Origin: Irineochytrium annulatum
Taxonomy: Eukaryota > Chytridiomycota > Chytridiomycetes > Chytridiales > Chytridiaceae
Reading direction: 5' to 3'
Assembly: GCA_027600665.1 (NCBI GenBank)
Contig: JADGJL010000861.1
Coordinates: 1 to 12,742, forward strand
Length of the DNA: 12,742 nucleotides
Shown here: in pieces, positions 1-12,101 of the stretch
Numbering within the stretch: position 1 is the first letter of the stretch
Layout of the letters: each line of letters opens with the position of its first letter
Notes under the pieces: model-generated
What the model saw: the letters and a program-made list of their open reading frames with translations, nothing else
The model's database searches: none
Told to the model about the DNA's origin: nothing
Made by a program: the position numbers and the translations under genes

Positions 1-727
1 GGTCGGAGGAGGGCGGGAAGGCGGGACTATCGCCAGACGATGATGTGACACTGGAGGTTGTTATCCTGTTGGGGACGATGGCGAATGACGAGAATGTGGC
101 GCCGATGGTGGCAAGGACGAAGATCATCCCATTGCTTATGGAGCTGATGCTAGGTAAAGCAGACTTTGTACAAGTGATCAGATGCTAACTACGTGCTCAG
201 TAAAAGAGGAAGACGACGAGATTATTCTCCAAATCATCTATGTTATATACCAATTCCTTCTCCACGAGACTACTCGGACCATATTAATCTCCCAAACACG
301 TAAGTGACTTAAATCAGGGTGGATTTTCATCTCACACCTTTGCGCAGAGGTCGTGTCATACCTGATCGACCTCCTCTATGATAGAAACGTGCAGATAAGG
401 AGGATGTGCGACGTGTCCCTCGACATCATCGCCGTGAGTAGTCTTGCCAATCTGCTTCCCGTTTCTTTTCCCGCTGCCCTGAACTGACAACATCCCCAGG
501 AAATCGATGAAGAATGGGTGAAAAAAATCAAGCAGCAGAAATTCCAGTGGCACAACGCAGAGTACCTCTCGGTACTCGCCCAATCCTCCGATTCAAACCT
601 CCAGGACGACGACGACGATTCAGACGGCGAGCGCGGCGCCGACCTCCTGGCCCAGAACGACGATTACCTCAACGACGGGTGGACGGACCAACTCGGGGAT
701 GACGATGTCGACGACGACGATGAGTAA
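1..727 (+). CDS. KAP3: Kinesin-associated protein 3 (kinesin-2 accessory subunit), C-terminal part
   Basis: This is the 3' portion of a gene that begins left of the window. Exons by splice consensus and phase are <1-153, 201-299, 348-433 and 500-727, stopping at TAA 725-727; introns are 47, 48 and 66 nt, and the first has a CTAAC branch site. The translation gives armadillo-type helices followed by the KAP3 C-terminal block: a YLIDLLYDRN segment, then CDVSLDIIAEIDEEWVKKIK, then KFQWHNAEYL. These match the family's conserved end (YLIDLMHD, LDIIAEYDEEW, KF.WHN). KAP3 bridges the two kinesin-2 motor subunits to cargo and serves anterograde intraflagellar transport. After the conserved block the protein ends in a roughly 45-residue tail rich in Asp, unlike the Gly/Tyr-rich tail of animal KAP3. 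The conserved C-terminus is complete; the N-terminal armadillo repeats are off-window. Confidence 0.93.
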
Positions 728-1007
728 TCCACGTACCAATACATTCTGAGCACCCACTTGCCTGGCGCCTCGTTCGTCGCGCACCTGCGCCCTGACCTTG
801 CACGCATAGAGACAGTAATACCTGCAACAACAACACATCATAGACCTCTTGTGGTGGCTGCCCGTGTCGTGGGCAGCCTCTGCGCCTACAAACTCTTTTA
901 TTTTAACAGTATATGATTATACATCTCGTAGAGGCGTAAACCTATTATTAATAGCATCTTTTTTCAGAGTCGAATATTTTGTCTTCTGCGCCTTTCGCTG
1001 GGAGGCA

Positions 1008-1013
1008 AATAAA
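1008..1013 (+). terminator. Possible polyadenylation signal for KAP3
   Basis: An AATAAA hexamer lies about 280 nt after the KAP3 stop codon, on the same strand and before the next gene. The position suits a 3' UTR end, but the hexamer also occurs by chance in AT-rich spacer, so this is tentative. Confidence 0.35.
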
Positions 1014-1200
1014 TGGGCATCACGAGGTTTTTGTCCGGAAATTGCTCAGAGCTAGCTTGACGCGAAAGTGTTCGTGTTGTAAGAAGGGAACAACTTGGGA
1101 AGAGTATCATACTCGCCGACATAATCGTATGCGTCCATGATTGCTTAACATGACAAGGGCCTGTTTATTGCTGGGAGAAATTGACGGAGCACGACTTGAA

Positions 1201-1227
1201 GCGCACGCGTGCGCATCGCCGACGCGT
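1201..1227. promoter_or_regulatory. 14-bp GC palindrome with two ACGCGT boxes upstream of RNase T2
   Basis: Bases 1201-1214 form a perfect palindrome (GCGCACGCGTGCGC) centred on ACGCGT, and a second ACGCGT lies at 1222-1227, 17 bp further on. ACGCGT is the MluI cell-cycle box bound by MBF-type factors in yeasts. The pair sits about 300 bp upstream of the RNase T2 start. Use as a regulatory site is speculative: ACGCGT also occurs elsewhere in this GC-rich window, including inside coding exons. Confidence 0.25.
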
Positions 1228-1350
1228 GGGAGAGCCGGATGCCTCCTCCTGCGCTGACGGGAGTCGCAGGACCGGAAGGAACAGCGTCATCCGAGGTTCA
1301 GCTTGGGGGATTCCGCTGCCGACGCATCGTAAAGATAATCGCACGCCCCA

Positions 1351-1372
1351 TTAATTATATTTTTAAATTTTA
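1351..1372 (+). promoter_or_regulatory. AT-rich, TATA-like block upstream of RNase T2
   Basis: A sharply AT-rich stretch (TTAATTATAT followed by TTTTAAATTT) stands out from GC-rich surroundings about 150-170 nt upstream of the RNase T2 ATG. It is the best core-promoter candidate in this spacer. No transcription start can be read from sequence. Confidence 0.35.
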
Positions 1373-1522
1373 GATCATCGCACGAGTCGAGATACTGGGA
1401 ATGCTTTCGAGGACAGCGCGCCTGGCGCCTGGCTTCGTTAATGTCACTTTAAGGACGCAAATATCGCTAAAAGCCAAGGACTTCATTAGCTCCCCGTCGC
1501 CTCCCACGTCCTAATCTTCTCT

Positions 1523-2868
1523 ATGTTCTCCCTGGGGAACCTCATTGCCATTGCCGTCGCGGCCGTGGCCGTCGTCGACGCCCTCCCGACCGACCTCGAC
1601 CGCCTCTTCGGCAGGGCGACGTGCACAACGTCGACGGTCGCATGCACCGCGGGCGTGGACTCCTGCTGTGTGCCAACTGACGGCAAGATGGTACGGCAGC
1701 TTCGCGCTTTTTTTCGTGTAATCATGATGTTGTAATGTTCTGCAGGTGCTTGCCCTGCAATGGCTTCCGGGTTATTGTGCCGTGAACGCGTGCTCCTTTG
1801 ACCAAACCAAGATCCCCAGTAACAGGTGGACGATCCACGGATTGTAAGCAGTTGATCTGGCATTTAGTCGTTGTTCCTCGCGTAAAGGCTGACTTACTTT
1901 CATCATCAGGTGGCCGGACACCTGCTCAGGTGCCCAGGTTGCCACCTGCGACTCCGCCCGCCAATACACGGACGTGTACACGCGTCTGCAGGGCTCGTCC
2001 ATTTTCAATGACATGACCACGTACTACCTTTCCTACAATGGGCTCACGGCCAGCGGGTACAACTCGGTGAGTAAGAGCCGCCAGTTAGTCGCTACCTGAA
2101 CCAACATAATAATACCGCACCCAACAGTTCTGGTCTCACGAGTGGGGTAAGCACGGCACCTGCTACTCGCCGGCCGCCACCAGCTGCGTATCCGGCACGA
2201 ATGGCGACGTCATCAAGTTCTTCGGCGACGTCATAACGGCCGCTGCCAAGTTCGACCTGTACGCTCCCCTCTACAACGCCGGCATTGTGCCTGGCGGCAC
2301 ATACACCGCAACGGCAATCAAGACCGCCATCCAGAACGCTTTTCCCGGGATTGCCGTGGGCCTCCAGGTTGGTTTTCTCCTAAGCACGAAAAATGCCTTT
2401 CGTCATTCTTTCTTCCTGCGCAGTGTACCTCGGGCACCATCACTGAGATTTGGATCGACGTCCTCGGTGTCGGCGGCGGTGCTGTCGCCAAGGCCGCGTC
2501 GTTCGGCAGCTCCGGCACGTGTGGCTCCACCGTTAAGTATCCGGCTGGCCCCAACAACGGCACACCCACCTCTACCCTCACCGGAACCCCGACCCCGACT
2601 GACACGCCGACGCCGGGGTCGTGCACGAACGGACATTCCAAGTGCGTGCACGCCGACGGAAGTTCGGGTGTGTACGAGTACTGCGCCAGCAGCGTCTGGC
2701 ACCTCTCCAACTGCTCGCAGGGTTCCAGCAGCCCCGGCTACCCCGACCTAGACTACGCCCACCAGGTATATCTCCATAATAGTTGCGTAGATATACATTA
2801 ACGTCAACCTTTAACAGACTGGAACTCTTTGCTACCAGACGCTGGCCAACTACGCCGGCTGCGAGTAA
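1523..2868 (+). CDS. Secreted ribonuclease T2 with Thr/Pro linker and Cys-rich C-terminal module
   Basis: Six exons (1523-1690, 1746-1843, 1910-2066, 2128-2367, 2424-2765, 2818-2868) encode 351 residues with phases that fit throughout. Residues 1-21 form a signal peptide with a hydrophobic Ala/Val core. The RNase T2 fold follows: LALQWLPGYC near 58-67, active-site motif CAS I WTIHGLWP at 84-91 (catalytic His87, motif split by intron 2), and CAS II FWSHEWGKHGTC at 142-153 (His145, Glu146, Lys149, His150). All catalytic residues are present, so it should cleave single-stranded RNA through a 2',3'-cyclic phosphate. A Thr/Pro-rich linker spans about 262-287. Residues 288-351 form a module with six cysteines (288, 295, 308, 318, 340, 350) and aromatic residues, resembling small chitin-binding domains of the CBM19 type. 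That domain label is tentative. The enzyme is probably exported for nutrient acquisition or held at the wall. Confidence 0.92.
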
Positions 2869-3107
2869 ACTGTGTGGCCCTTTGAACCTTTATCTTATTT
2901 AAGTCATTTAAGCCTTATTACCTCATCGCTTCGGACGAGTAGATGCGTTTGGTTGCTGTCCTCCCATTTTATCTTGTCCCTTTGATTCTTGATCCCAATT
3001 TATTCGCTACAACCCTGTCCTAGCTTACTGCCGCTTACGTGACTTTCTCCTATAACTACCTAATGACGACTCGCGCCGAAGAATGGCCTGCAGAGTAAGT
3101 CGGTATC

Positions 3108-3113
3108 AATAAA
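3108..3113 (+). terminator. Possible polyadenylation signal for RNase T2
   Basis: AATAAA followed by AA lies about 240 nt after the RNase T2 stop codon, on the coding strand. It is the first such hexamer downstream. Tentative. Confidence 0.4.
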
Positions 3114-3477
3114 AACCTCTTCTGCGGTGTGATGCACATTAAGCTATACACTTGATCAAGAAGCGCAAAAGAATGACAAAAAATAATGAAGGGCGCTTGA
3201 GCTCCCGTCCTCAATCCAAAGATGTACAGCAAAGACGTGAAGTTGTGTAAGTAATGATGTTCAACAGTTTTGCGGAGAAGGGGCAAAGGAAGAGAATCTG
3301 CACGTAATAATGTAGATAGTTTTCGCAAAATTCAGCGCGTATCATTGTCAGCTTCGTGAGGTTTTTACGTCGACTCTCCGTCGGCATGTATCAGTTGGCT
3401 CCGTGTCCCTCAAAGTACGCCAATATCTCTAGTGAAGCCAGAAAAGTTTCCCATTCGATTTGCAAACCCCGATTTTT

Positions 3478-3483
3478 TTTATT
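3478..3483 (-). terminator. Possible polyadenylation signal for the CLC gene
   Basis: The plus-strand T-rich tract reads AATAAA on the minus strand at this point, about 95 nt beyond the CLC stop codon. Distance and strand fit a 3' end signal. It lies in an A/T homopolymer tract, so chance occurrence is possible. Confidence 0.45.
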
Positions 3484-3577
3484 TTTTTTTGGGTTTGTTT
3501 AATTCCGGAATGCCTTCATTACGAGACAGTATGCGCAATGTGGTAAATGCGGAGTGTAAGTAGCCCATGTGATGCTT

Positions 3578-6500
3578 CTAACGCAGGTCACGAGGCTTCG
3601 GGTCCTTATCGTGCTTGGTTTTATGGTGATGAACGACAAGGTTTTTTCTTGTCACGATCCCGACGAGATAACCCGCCGAACTGACGACAAGGACATGCCG
3701 CAACCCTGGAACATGAGATAAGCAAAGAGTACTAAATAGAGGTCGTACCGAGATGCCGGACGAGCTTGTACACCTATTATCGTACAAGAAAGGTGGGATC
3801 AATTTCGGTGGCTGAAGCCAACATTTCATGCACGCACCTTCTCTGCTGAAGCATCAGCCCTCACCATCGCCGGGGATATGTTGATCACGGACGACAGGTC
3901 GACAACCAGGTCCGGATCCAGCGTCCCCTTAGGGATCGACCAGTTTTCCACCTCCCTATCGGACTTTTCCCCCGCCCGCATGGAGCATTCTGCCTCGTCC
4001 TTCATCCTCTCCAGCACGGCCTCGACCATCGCCCTGTGCACAAACCCTACAGCCCGCTGTGGCAAGTCGTCGTCCTCCGCCTCGACGCCGTACGGCGAGG
4101 GATCCTCCCGTACTATGGGGAAGCCGGCGTGCGGACTCTCGAGCGCCTTCATAGCCTCCCGAACGGTTGCGCCACTCTCCCTTAGGACGACAAGGTTCCC
4201 GATCTGCGCGATCGAGGCCACCGTAATCTCACGGAGGTGGTGGGCGGGTTCGTGCGGCAGGTATAGAATTCCGAGGCCCGCCATCTCGGAGTGGTAAAGG
4301 GACTCACCAAGGCCCAGCTGCTCGAGAAAGGTGGAGACCCACGCCTACAAAACATCAACAATGCAGCCAGGACTGCTGTGAACTTACCGCGGTCAAGCAT
4401 ACGATCAAGATGGCGCCCATGTTCTCAAAGTCACCTGTCAACTCAAAGCACACGACCGCGACCGTGATCGCCAGACGAGAAGTTCCGGACCACAAGGCAG
4501 CCATTCCAATCAGCGCTTTGAGACGACTAGTTAATATAGGCTACAACTGCCCATGACAATGAATACCATACAAGCCAGGGTCAATCAACGAGGAGCCTTT
4601 GGCGTACTTGATATCGTTAAGAAGTAAGCCAACGAGCCGGCCCGCGCTGGCCCCCAAAATCAGGTTGGGAATGACCAAATCTACTAACTCGTCAACAAAG
4701 GTGACTCAGAAGTGCGAAACAGCATCCTCACCGGTTGGCAGAGCTATGTAATAGGTCGCAACACTGAAGATCAGGTACCTATTTCGCAACTGTAGGTTTA
4801 GCTCACCAACGGCAAACGAGAGGCCGGATACATACAACGCGGAGAAAATTCCCAATGATCTGTCATCGAAAAGTTTGTAGACGCCGCGCATAAGCAGCAG
4901 CCTCAGCTGCTTGTCGGGCGTCGACCACAGAAGCGTCCGCAGCGGGTAGTAACATGTCTCGTTTTCAGGCTTTAAAGGGTCCAACCGCAGCAGCTTGAAG
5001 ATGGAACCGGACGTAATTATAGGGATGAGATCGTGCGGCCTTGTTTGGTCTGTGATGGTGGCGGGCCTGGTCAAGAAAACGGTTGTATAAGAAGCCGGTG
5101 AAACAATGGCATAAGATTGCCTTAGCGAGTCCGATCCCCATTGCGGTATGTTAGCCAACAACGTCGGTTTGTGCGGGATACCCGGCTGGTCCTTGTCCTT
5201 GTCCTCAGTCCTCGGAGCCAGGCGTGGTGATCCACCAGCGGGTAGACCTCCCTCCTCCCCATCATCCGGCAACAAAACCGCTGCCCGTCTCATTCTCCTC
5301 CGATGCTTCGCCGTCGCGCTCGAGTTGGCCGCCGCGACTGTTAAAATCCCATCGCCGACGACAACGCCAGTGTGGTCCAACTCAACAACCGTGACACTGG
5401 ATGCCCCTTCAACACCTTCCCCGACGTCGCTCAGCCCTACGTCTGAGTCTATGCCATTAAAGTACGCGTGGTATCGGATGACATTGTACGTGTATACGGT
5501 CATGACGTCGTCCGGCGCGCACACGGTATTCAGCAGCATGAGGCAATCCAAGAATGTCGCCTCGCTCGAGGAGTTAAACGAGTCGTAGCAAGGCTGCGGC
5601 AGCGATACGGCGATGTGGGCTGTTGGCCGTGCGATACTCACGCACGGGTCGAGCCCGTCGATGAGGGGCAGGAGGATGACGACCACGCTGGTCGTGATAG
5701 CCACGAGGGCGACTTCCAAAAGGCTAATGATGATGCGACGTGGTGCGGGTTGTAGCAGAGTTTGGGGTTTGTCTGTGGCCTCCTTGACTTTGTCGTGACA
5801 GAGGACGTATTTTAGGCGGAGCTTCTGCACCTGAAAAAGGAGGTTGTTCCAGATCGACCCGACAATCGCGGACAGGAAGCCGACGCCAATGTAGATGAAG
5901 TAGTCAAAGTAAACGGGCTTGTGAAGGCAGGTTGCTCCGACCTGTAAAGATTATTCGGTTAGCTGCAGGAGAACAAAGTACGAAAGCAGATAATGTGCAG
6001 AGAACGAACGGGAAACAGCGTCATTTGTATGAATACGTCCGTCATCGATTGAATGCCATCCTTAATGACCGCGCCAAACAGCATGTAGCCGATGATAGTG
6101 CTGAACATAGTACGGATTAAAATACTTGGCTCGAAAAACGACGTCGCTTCCTCAACGGCAAATAGAATGCCTCCGATAGGGCTCCTAAACATCACGCAGA
6201 TGGCCACGGCCGCACCCGTTGTTGCATAACTCCGTAATGTGCGTTGCTCAATGACATCCATCAACGTCTTGTGGATCGGATGCCTTGAGTCGTAACCGTC
6301 TGATAGAATTAGTATTCGAACCGTAAATGAAAAAACGTACAGAATAACTGCTCCGTCTTCGTAGACATCCGAACGAATCTCGTTATGCGGATTGCGATGG
6401 ACGCAGCGATCCTGGCCATTGGGCCGTCAATTCCGCTGAATAAACCACCTGCTACAATCCCGAAACTAAACGGCGTGAGTTTCGTACAGCGCGTCCTCCA

Positions 6501-7151
6501 GAGCGCAAACCTTCCCACAAAACGAATAATTGGCGTCCATAGATTAGCCCCGTTAATTGTCAGAGACCCGTTCAGATATGACACGACGTCGGCCATACCA
6601 CTCCCGACAGCCGACGGCTCCAGGAGTAGAATGAGAGCGGCGGGTGCGACACAGAGAACCTGCGCAGGTCGCAACGTAAGTCGTGATTAAAAAAAAAGAA
6701 GCACATGCAAAACCAACCAGAGACGTCCACACCGCCGTCCCCACAGCCGCTGCATACCTTCCTTGTAAGACTTTGCCGATGACATACTCCAGTCGCATTT
6801 CGCCAACGAGCTCGGAGCTGGTACGAGCGAAGCATTGAATGAGGTCACAGTACGAAGTGTAGCGGCTATCCGACTGCACCTGATAAAGAGGCCATAGAAC
6901 AGCAGCGTGATAACGCATGTTATAAGGGCCGAGAGCGCGTACTGCGAGAACTCCTGGAGCACCCGCGCGGAGCGGGTTTGGGAAGCATAATAGGCCCGGA
7001 GGTACTGGCCGTCGGGCTGCTCATAGTCGATGGTCTCGAAGACCTCCCCATGCCGGGCGGGGGCCGGATTCGGCGGTGTGAGCGATGGGTCCGCATATCC
7101 TGGTGGCTTCATCAGGATAGTGTCGTCAAATTCCGCACAGATCTTTCCCAT
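3578..7151 (-). CDS. CLC-family chloride channel / Cl-,H+ exchanger with tandem CBS domains
   Basis: Ten exons on the minus strand (7151-6880, 6817-6718, 6659-6341, 6299-6037, 5941-4732, 4680-4567, 4515-4388, 4344-3838, 3773-3749, 3705-3578) give 1021 residues in consistent phase. CLC hallmarks in order: an N-terminal IDYE segment (41-44), hydrophobic helices from about 70, GSGMADVVSYLNG (143-155, usual GSGIP), GIDGP (200-204, usual GKEGP), FRSPIGGILFAVEE (268-281), PNLILGASAGRLVG after residue 725, and FELTGDFEN (783-791). Two CBS domains follow (about 842-905 and 950-1005, with VYKLVRHLGLRH then VGIVTRKNL). The tail is rich in His and Lys. Family members move chloride in exchange for protons in Golgi, endosome or vacuole membranes, and the CBS2 pattern resembles the CLC-6/7 and fungal intracellular group. 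Oddities: Asp202 replaces the gating Glu, and about 230 extra residues (417-647) fill a luminal loop. ATG 7151 has a good context (G at -3, G at +4). Confidence 0.9.
3749..3773 (-). other. 25-nt microexon of the CLC gene (CBS2)
   Basis: Exon 9 is only 25 nt, between introns of 64 nt (donor GTGCGT, acceptor ATAG) and 43 nt (donor GTACGA, acceptor CCAG). Phases are 0 in and 1 out, matching both neighbours. It encodes VYKLVRHL plus the first base of a Gly codon. The junctions create VYKLVRHLGLRHVLVV, the conserved CBS2 start of CLC proteins (compare VYKLFRRLGLRH). Single-intron alternatives either break the frame or lose this motif. Confidence 0.85.
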
Positions 7152-7158
7152 TGCCTCT
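7152..7158. promoter_or_regulatory. 7-bp gap between divergent CLC and AFG2 start codons
   Basis: The CLC ATG (minus strand, first base 7151) and the AFG2 ATG (plus strand, first base 7159) are separated by seven bases. No later in-frame Met exists in AFG2 exon 1; CLC has one at 7112. Promoters and 5' UTRs must therefore overlap the other gene's first coding exon, or both transcripts are nearly leaderless. No TATA-like motif is visible near the start codons. Confidence 0.6.
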
Positions 7159-10265
<3,107 letters not shown>

Positions 10266-10509
10266 TGCCGGCTTGTTTTGTACACATGTTCATTTCAGGA
10301 TATTCATCGAATTTGTATTTCGAAGTAGTAGTTTTATCTCACACGTATCCATATACCATAGAGGTTCTTACACATCAACAAAAAAGAAAGATACCACAAC
10401 TTCCATGACGATTCCCTTTCGAAGCCAGCGTAGAGGATGGATGAGTTGCAAAAGGGCGGACGGCGGGATGGGGAGGAAGTATAAGTTGGGGAAGCCAGAG
10501 TTACGCGCT
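10266..10509. other. Short spacer between convergent AFG2 and carboxypeptidase genes
   Basis: About 240 bp separate the two stop codons. The spacer should contain both 3' UTRs. It has an A-rich patch around 10379-10390 but no clear AATAAA on either strand. The long plus-strand open frame that starts at 10168 and crosses this spacer is antisense to the carboxypeptidase and has no protein signature. Confidence 0.55.
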
Positions 10510-12101
10510 TCAGCAGCCGGTGCTGCCGCCGCCGCGACGCCTGAGGTTGGCGCAGGACGTGGTGGTAGGCTTCGTGGTCGTTTTCGTCGTGCTGGTCGTA
10601 GTGGTAGTCACAGACGTCGTCGGCGTGACGCCAGAGTACTGCTGGTACATGTACGGCAGCAGGGCCTTCATGGCCGCGACAACCTCCTGCCCCGAGGGAA
10701 TAATTTGCTTCGCAGGCAGGGTGAAACCATTGGAGCCCGTGTCGCGGAGCTCGATGGCGTAAGGGAACTTGACGCCAGCAACGTTATAGGCGTAGTCCGC
10801 CGAGGAGCCCGAGGCCTGGTAGATGGTGTTGCAAATGTCACCGTTCTTGAAGGAGATGCCGTTGACAGCCTTGAGCGCGTTGACGGCCAGCTGGGAGCCC
10901 TGGAGGAGGTTGCTGTAGTCGGCCACCTTGCCGGAGCAAGTCCAGCCCTGGGGGAACATCCACAGCTGGGAGTACCTGTCGTGTGAGATATATAAGCCAG
11001 AGATATATAGCGAAGAAAAACGAATTTATATGTACGAGTGGAAGTCGAAGTAGCCGTAGGCCTTGACGGACTTGAGGTAGTTCGAGATGGCGAGGGTCTC
11101 GACCGTGTTAGGAGCGGTGCCGTAGTAGTCGTCGGCGCACGGGTTGCTCGAGGCGCCAGGGGCAGACCAGTGGTTGTCGAAGTTCCGGTTGTTGTCCGTG
11201 CCGATGCAGCTGGAGCCCTTGTTCGGCTGCATGTTCTTGCGATGCATCCGGTCGCCATCCGACGCGCGCGTGTGTGCGTATCCGTCCGGGTTCATGACGG
11301 GAATCACGGTGACGGTGAACTGCGTGAGGAGGCTGGCGGCGGAGGGGTCTGTGGAGGACGAATGTGGATCATGATCTGTAAGCATGCGAAAAGAACACAA
11401 CAGATAAATAACATACCTGTCGCCAGGAAGTTGCCAATGTACACCGCGACGGCGGGCCCGATCCACTCCCTCGCGTGAATGCCGCCGTGAAGGACGACGT
11501 GGGCCGGGCCCGAGCCGATGACAAAGCCGGGAATGTCCGCGCCAAGGTAGGTCTTGCCGATGGAGACCTGGGACACGCCGGGCAGTGACTGCATGAAGGT
11601 GACGTAGGTTGAGAGATCCTGGTAGTCGCTGAAGACGGTCGACGCCGTGACCTCCTTGATGGAACCCGTCGCGAGCCCCTCCGTGAGCGCGAGCGAGTGC
11701 GTTTCCATAAACTTGCGCTCGGCTTTGATGTTGGCACCGAGGTCGTGCATGTAGACTGAGTTGGGCACCTACGAAGATACCCGGTGATTAACGGACGCAC
11801 TCCCACCCCCCTCAACGGAACTCACGTTTGCCAACACGGTCTCCCTGAAATGCTCAATGGCCGCGGGCGACATCCGCAGGTCAACCTGACCCAGATGGGC
11901 CGAGTGGGAGAAAAGGGAAAGGTCCTTGTCGCTGTTCTTCAAGGCCTCCTGCACGAGCGCGAGCTGGTCCTCGTTTTGAATATCGAGGCGGAAAACTTTG
12001 TGCGCGTCGTAGCTGCGTCCCATGTAAGTCGCGAGGGCGCCCGAGGCCATAGCGACGGCGGCAAGGATTGATTTGAGGAGCATCGCGATGAGGTTGTTCA
12101 A
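10510..12101 (-). CDS. Secreted M14 zinc carboxypeptidase (carboxypeptidase A-like) with propeptide and Thr-rich tail
   Basis: Four exons (12101-11826, 11768-11417, 11375-11036, 10975-10510) encode 477 residues, with introns of 57, 41 and 60 nt in matching phase. A signal peptide covers about 1-24 (a second Met at residue 7 is an alternative start). A propeptide of roughly 110 residues typical of M14A enzymes follows, then the catalytic domain. Zinc ligands are visible in HGGIHAREW (His190, Glu193) and FDFHSYSQ (His322, spanning intron 3). The substrate-binding Asn-Arg pair is in GTDNNRNFD, the mobile Tyr is in IYQASG (Tyr375), and the general-base Glu398 is in ELRDTG. The position setting S1' specificity in pancreatic enzymes (Ile in A, Asp in B) is Ala382, which suggests cleavage of hydrophobic C-terminal residues. 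After the domain comes a Thr-rich stretch (about 441-462), probably O-glycosylated, and a short end with CANLRRRGGG. The role is extracellular or vacuolar protein digestion. Confidence 0.93.

Larger units (their letters stand above)
728..1522. other. Intergenic region between KAP3 and the RNase T2 gene
   Basis: About 800 bp contain no coding signal I can support. The short open frames here (such as 849-1055) lack homology, splice logic and codon pattern. The left part should hold the KAP3 3' UTR, the right part the RNase T2 promoter. Separately listed are an AATAAA, a palindrome and an AT-rich block. I saw no tRNA-like fold or repeat array. Confidence 0.6.
2869..3577. other. Intergenic region between convergent RNase T2 and CLC genes
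   Basis: About 710 bp lie between two 3' ends. No open frame here has recognisable protein content; the 3056-3328 minus-strand frame has no homology or splice context. The region should contain both 3' UTRs and includes a T-rich tract at 3472-3490. Candidate polyadenylation signals for each gene are listed separately. Confidence 0.6.

Noticed and set aside
849..1055. 68-residue plus-strand open frame between KAP3 and RNase T2
   Set aside because: It is a short frame in AT-rich spacer that contains a candidate polyadenylation signal, with no similarity or hydrophobic pattern suggesting a real peptide.
3707..3837. A single intron in place of the CLC microexon
   Set aside because: Joining GTGC|GTGCAT to the final CCAG acceptor keeps frame but deletes the conserved start of CBS2. 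Two normal-sized introns around the microexon restore the motif exactly.
5148..5588. 146-residue plus-strand open frame inside the CLC gene
   Set aside because: It is antisense to the long CLC exon 5. The Ser/Thr/Pro-rich translation lacks a domain or splice context, and the minus strand has clear CLC content.
6660..6717. Frameshift at a nine-base homopolymer in the CLC gene
   Set aside because: The apparent frame change near the A/T run is explained by a 58-nt intron (donor GTTGGT, acceptor GCGCAG) in matching phase, so no sequencing error or pseudogene is needed. RNase T2 intron 4 uses the same donor.
7030..7158. Upstream in-frame ATG of AFG2 at 7030
   Set aside because: The 43 added residues are antisense to the CLC N-terminal coding sequence, including its conserved part, and show no AFG2 family similarity.
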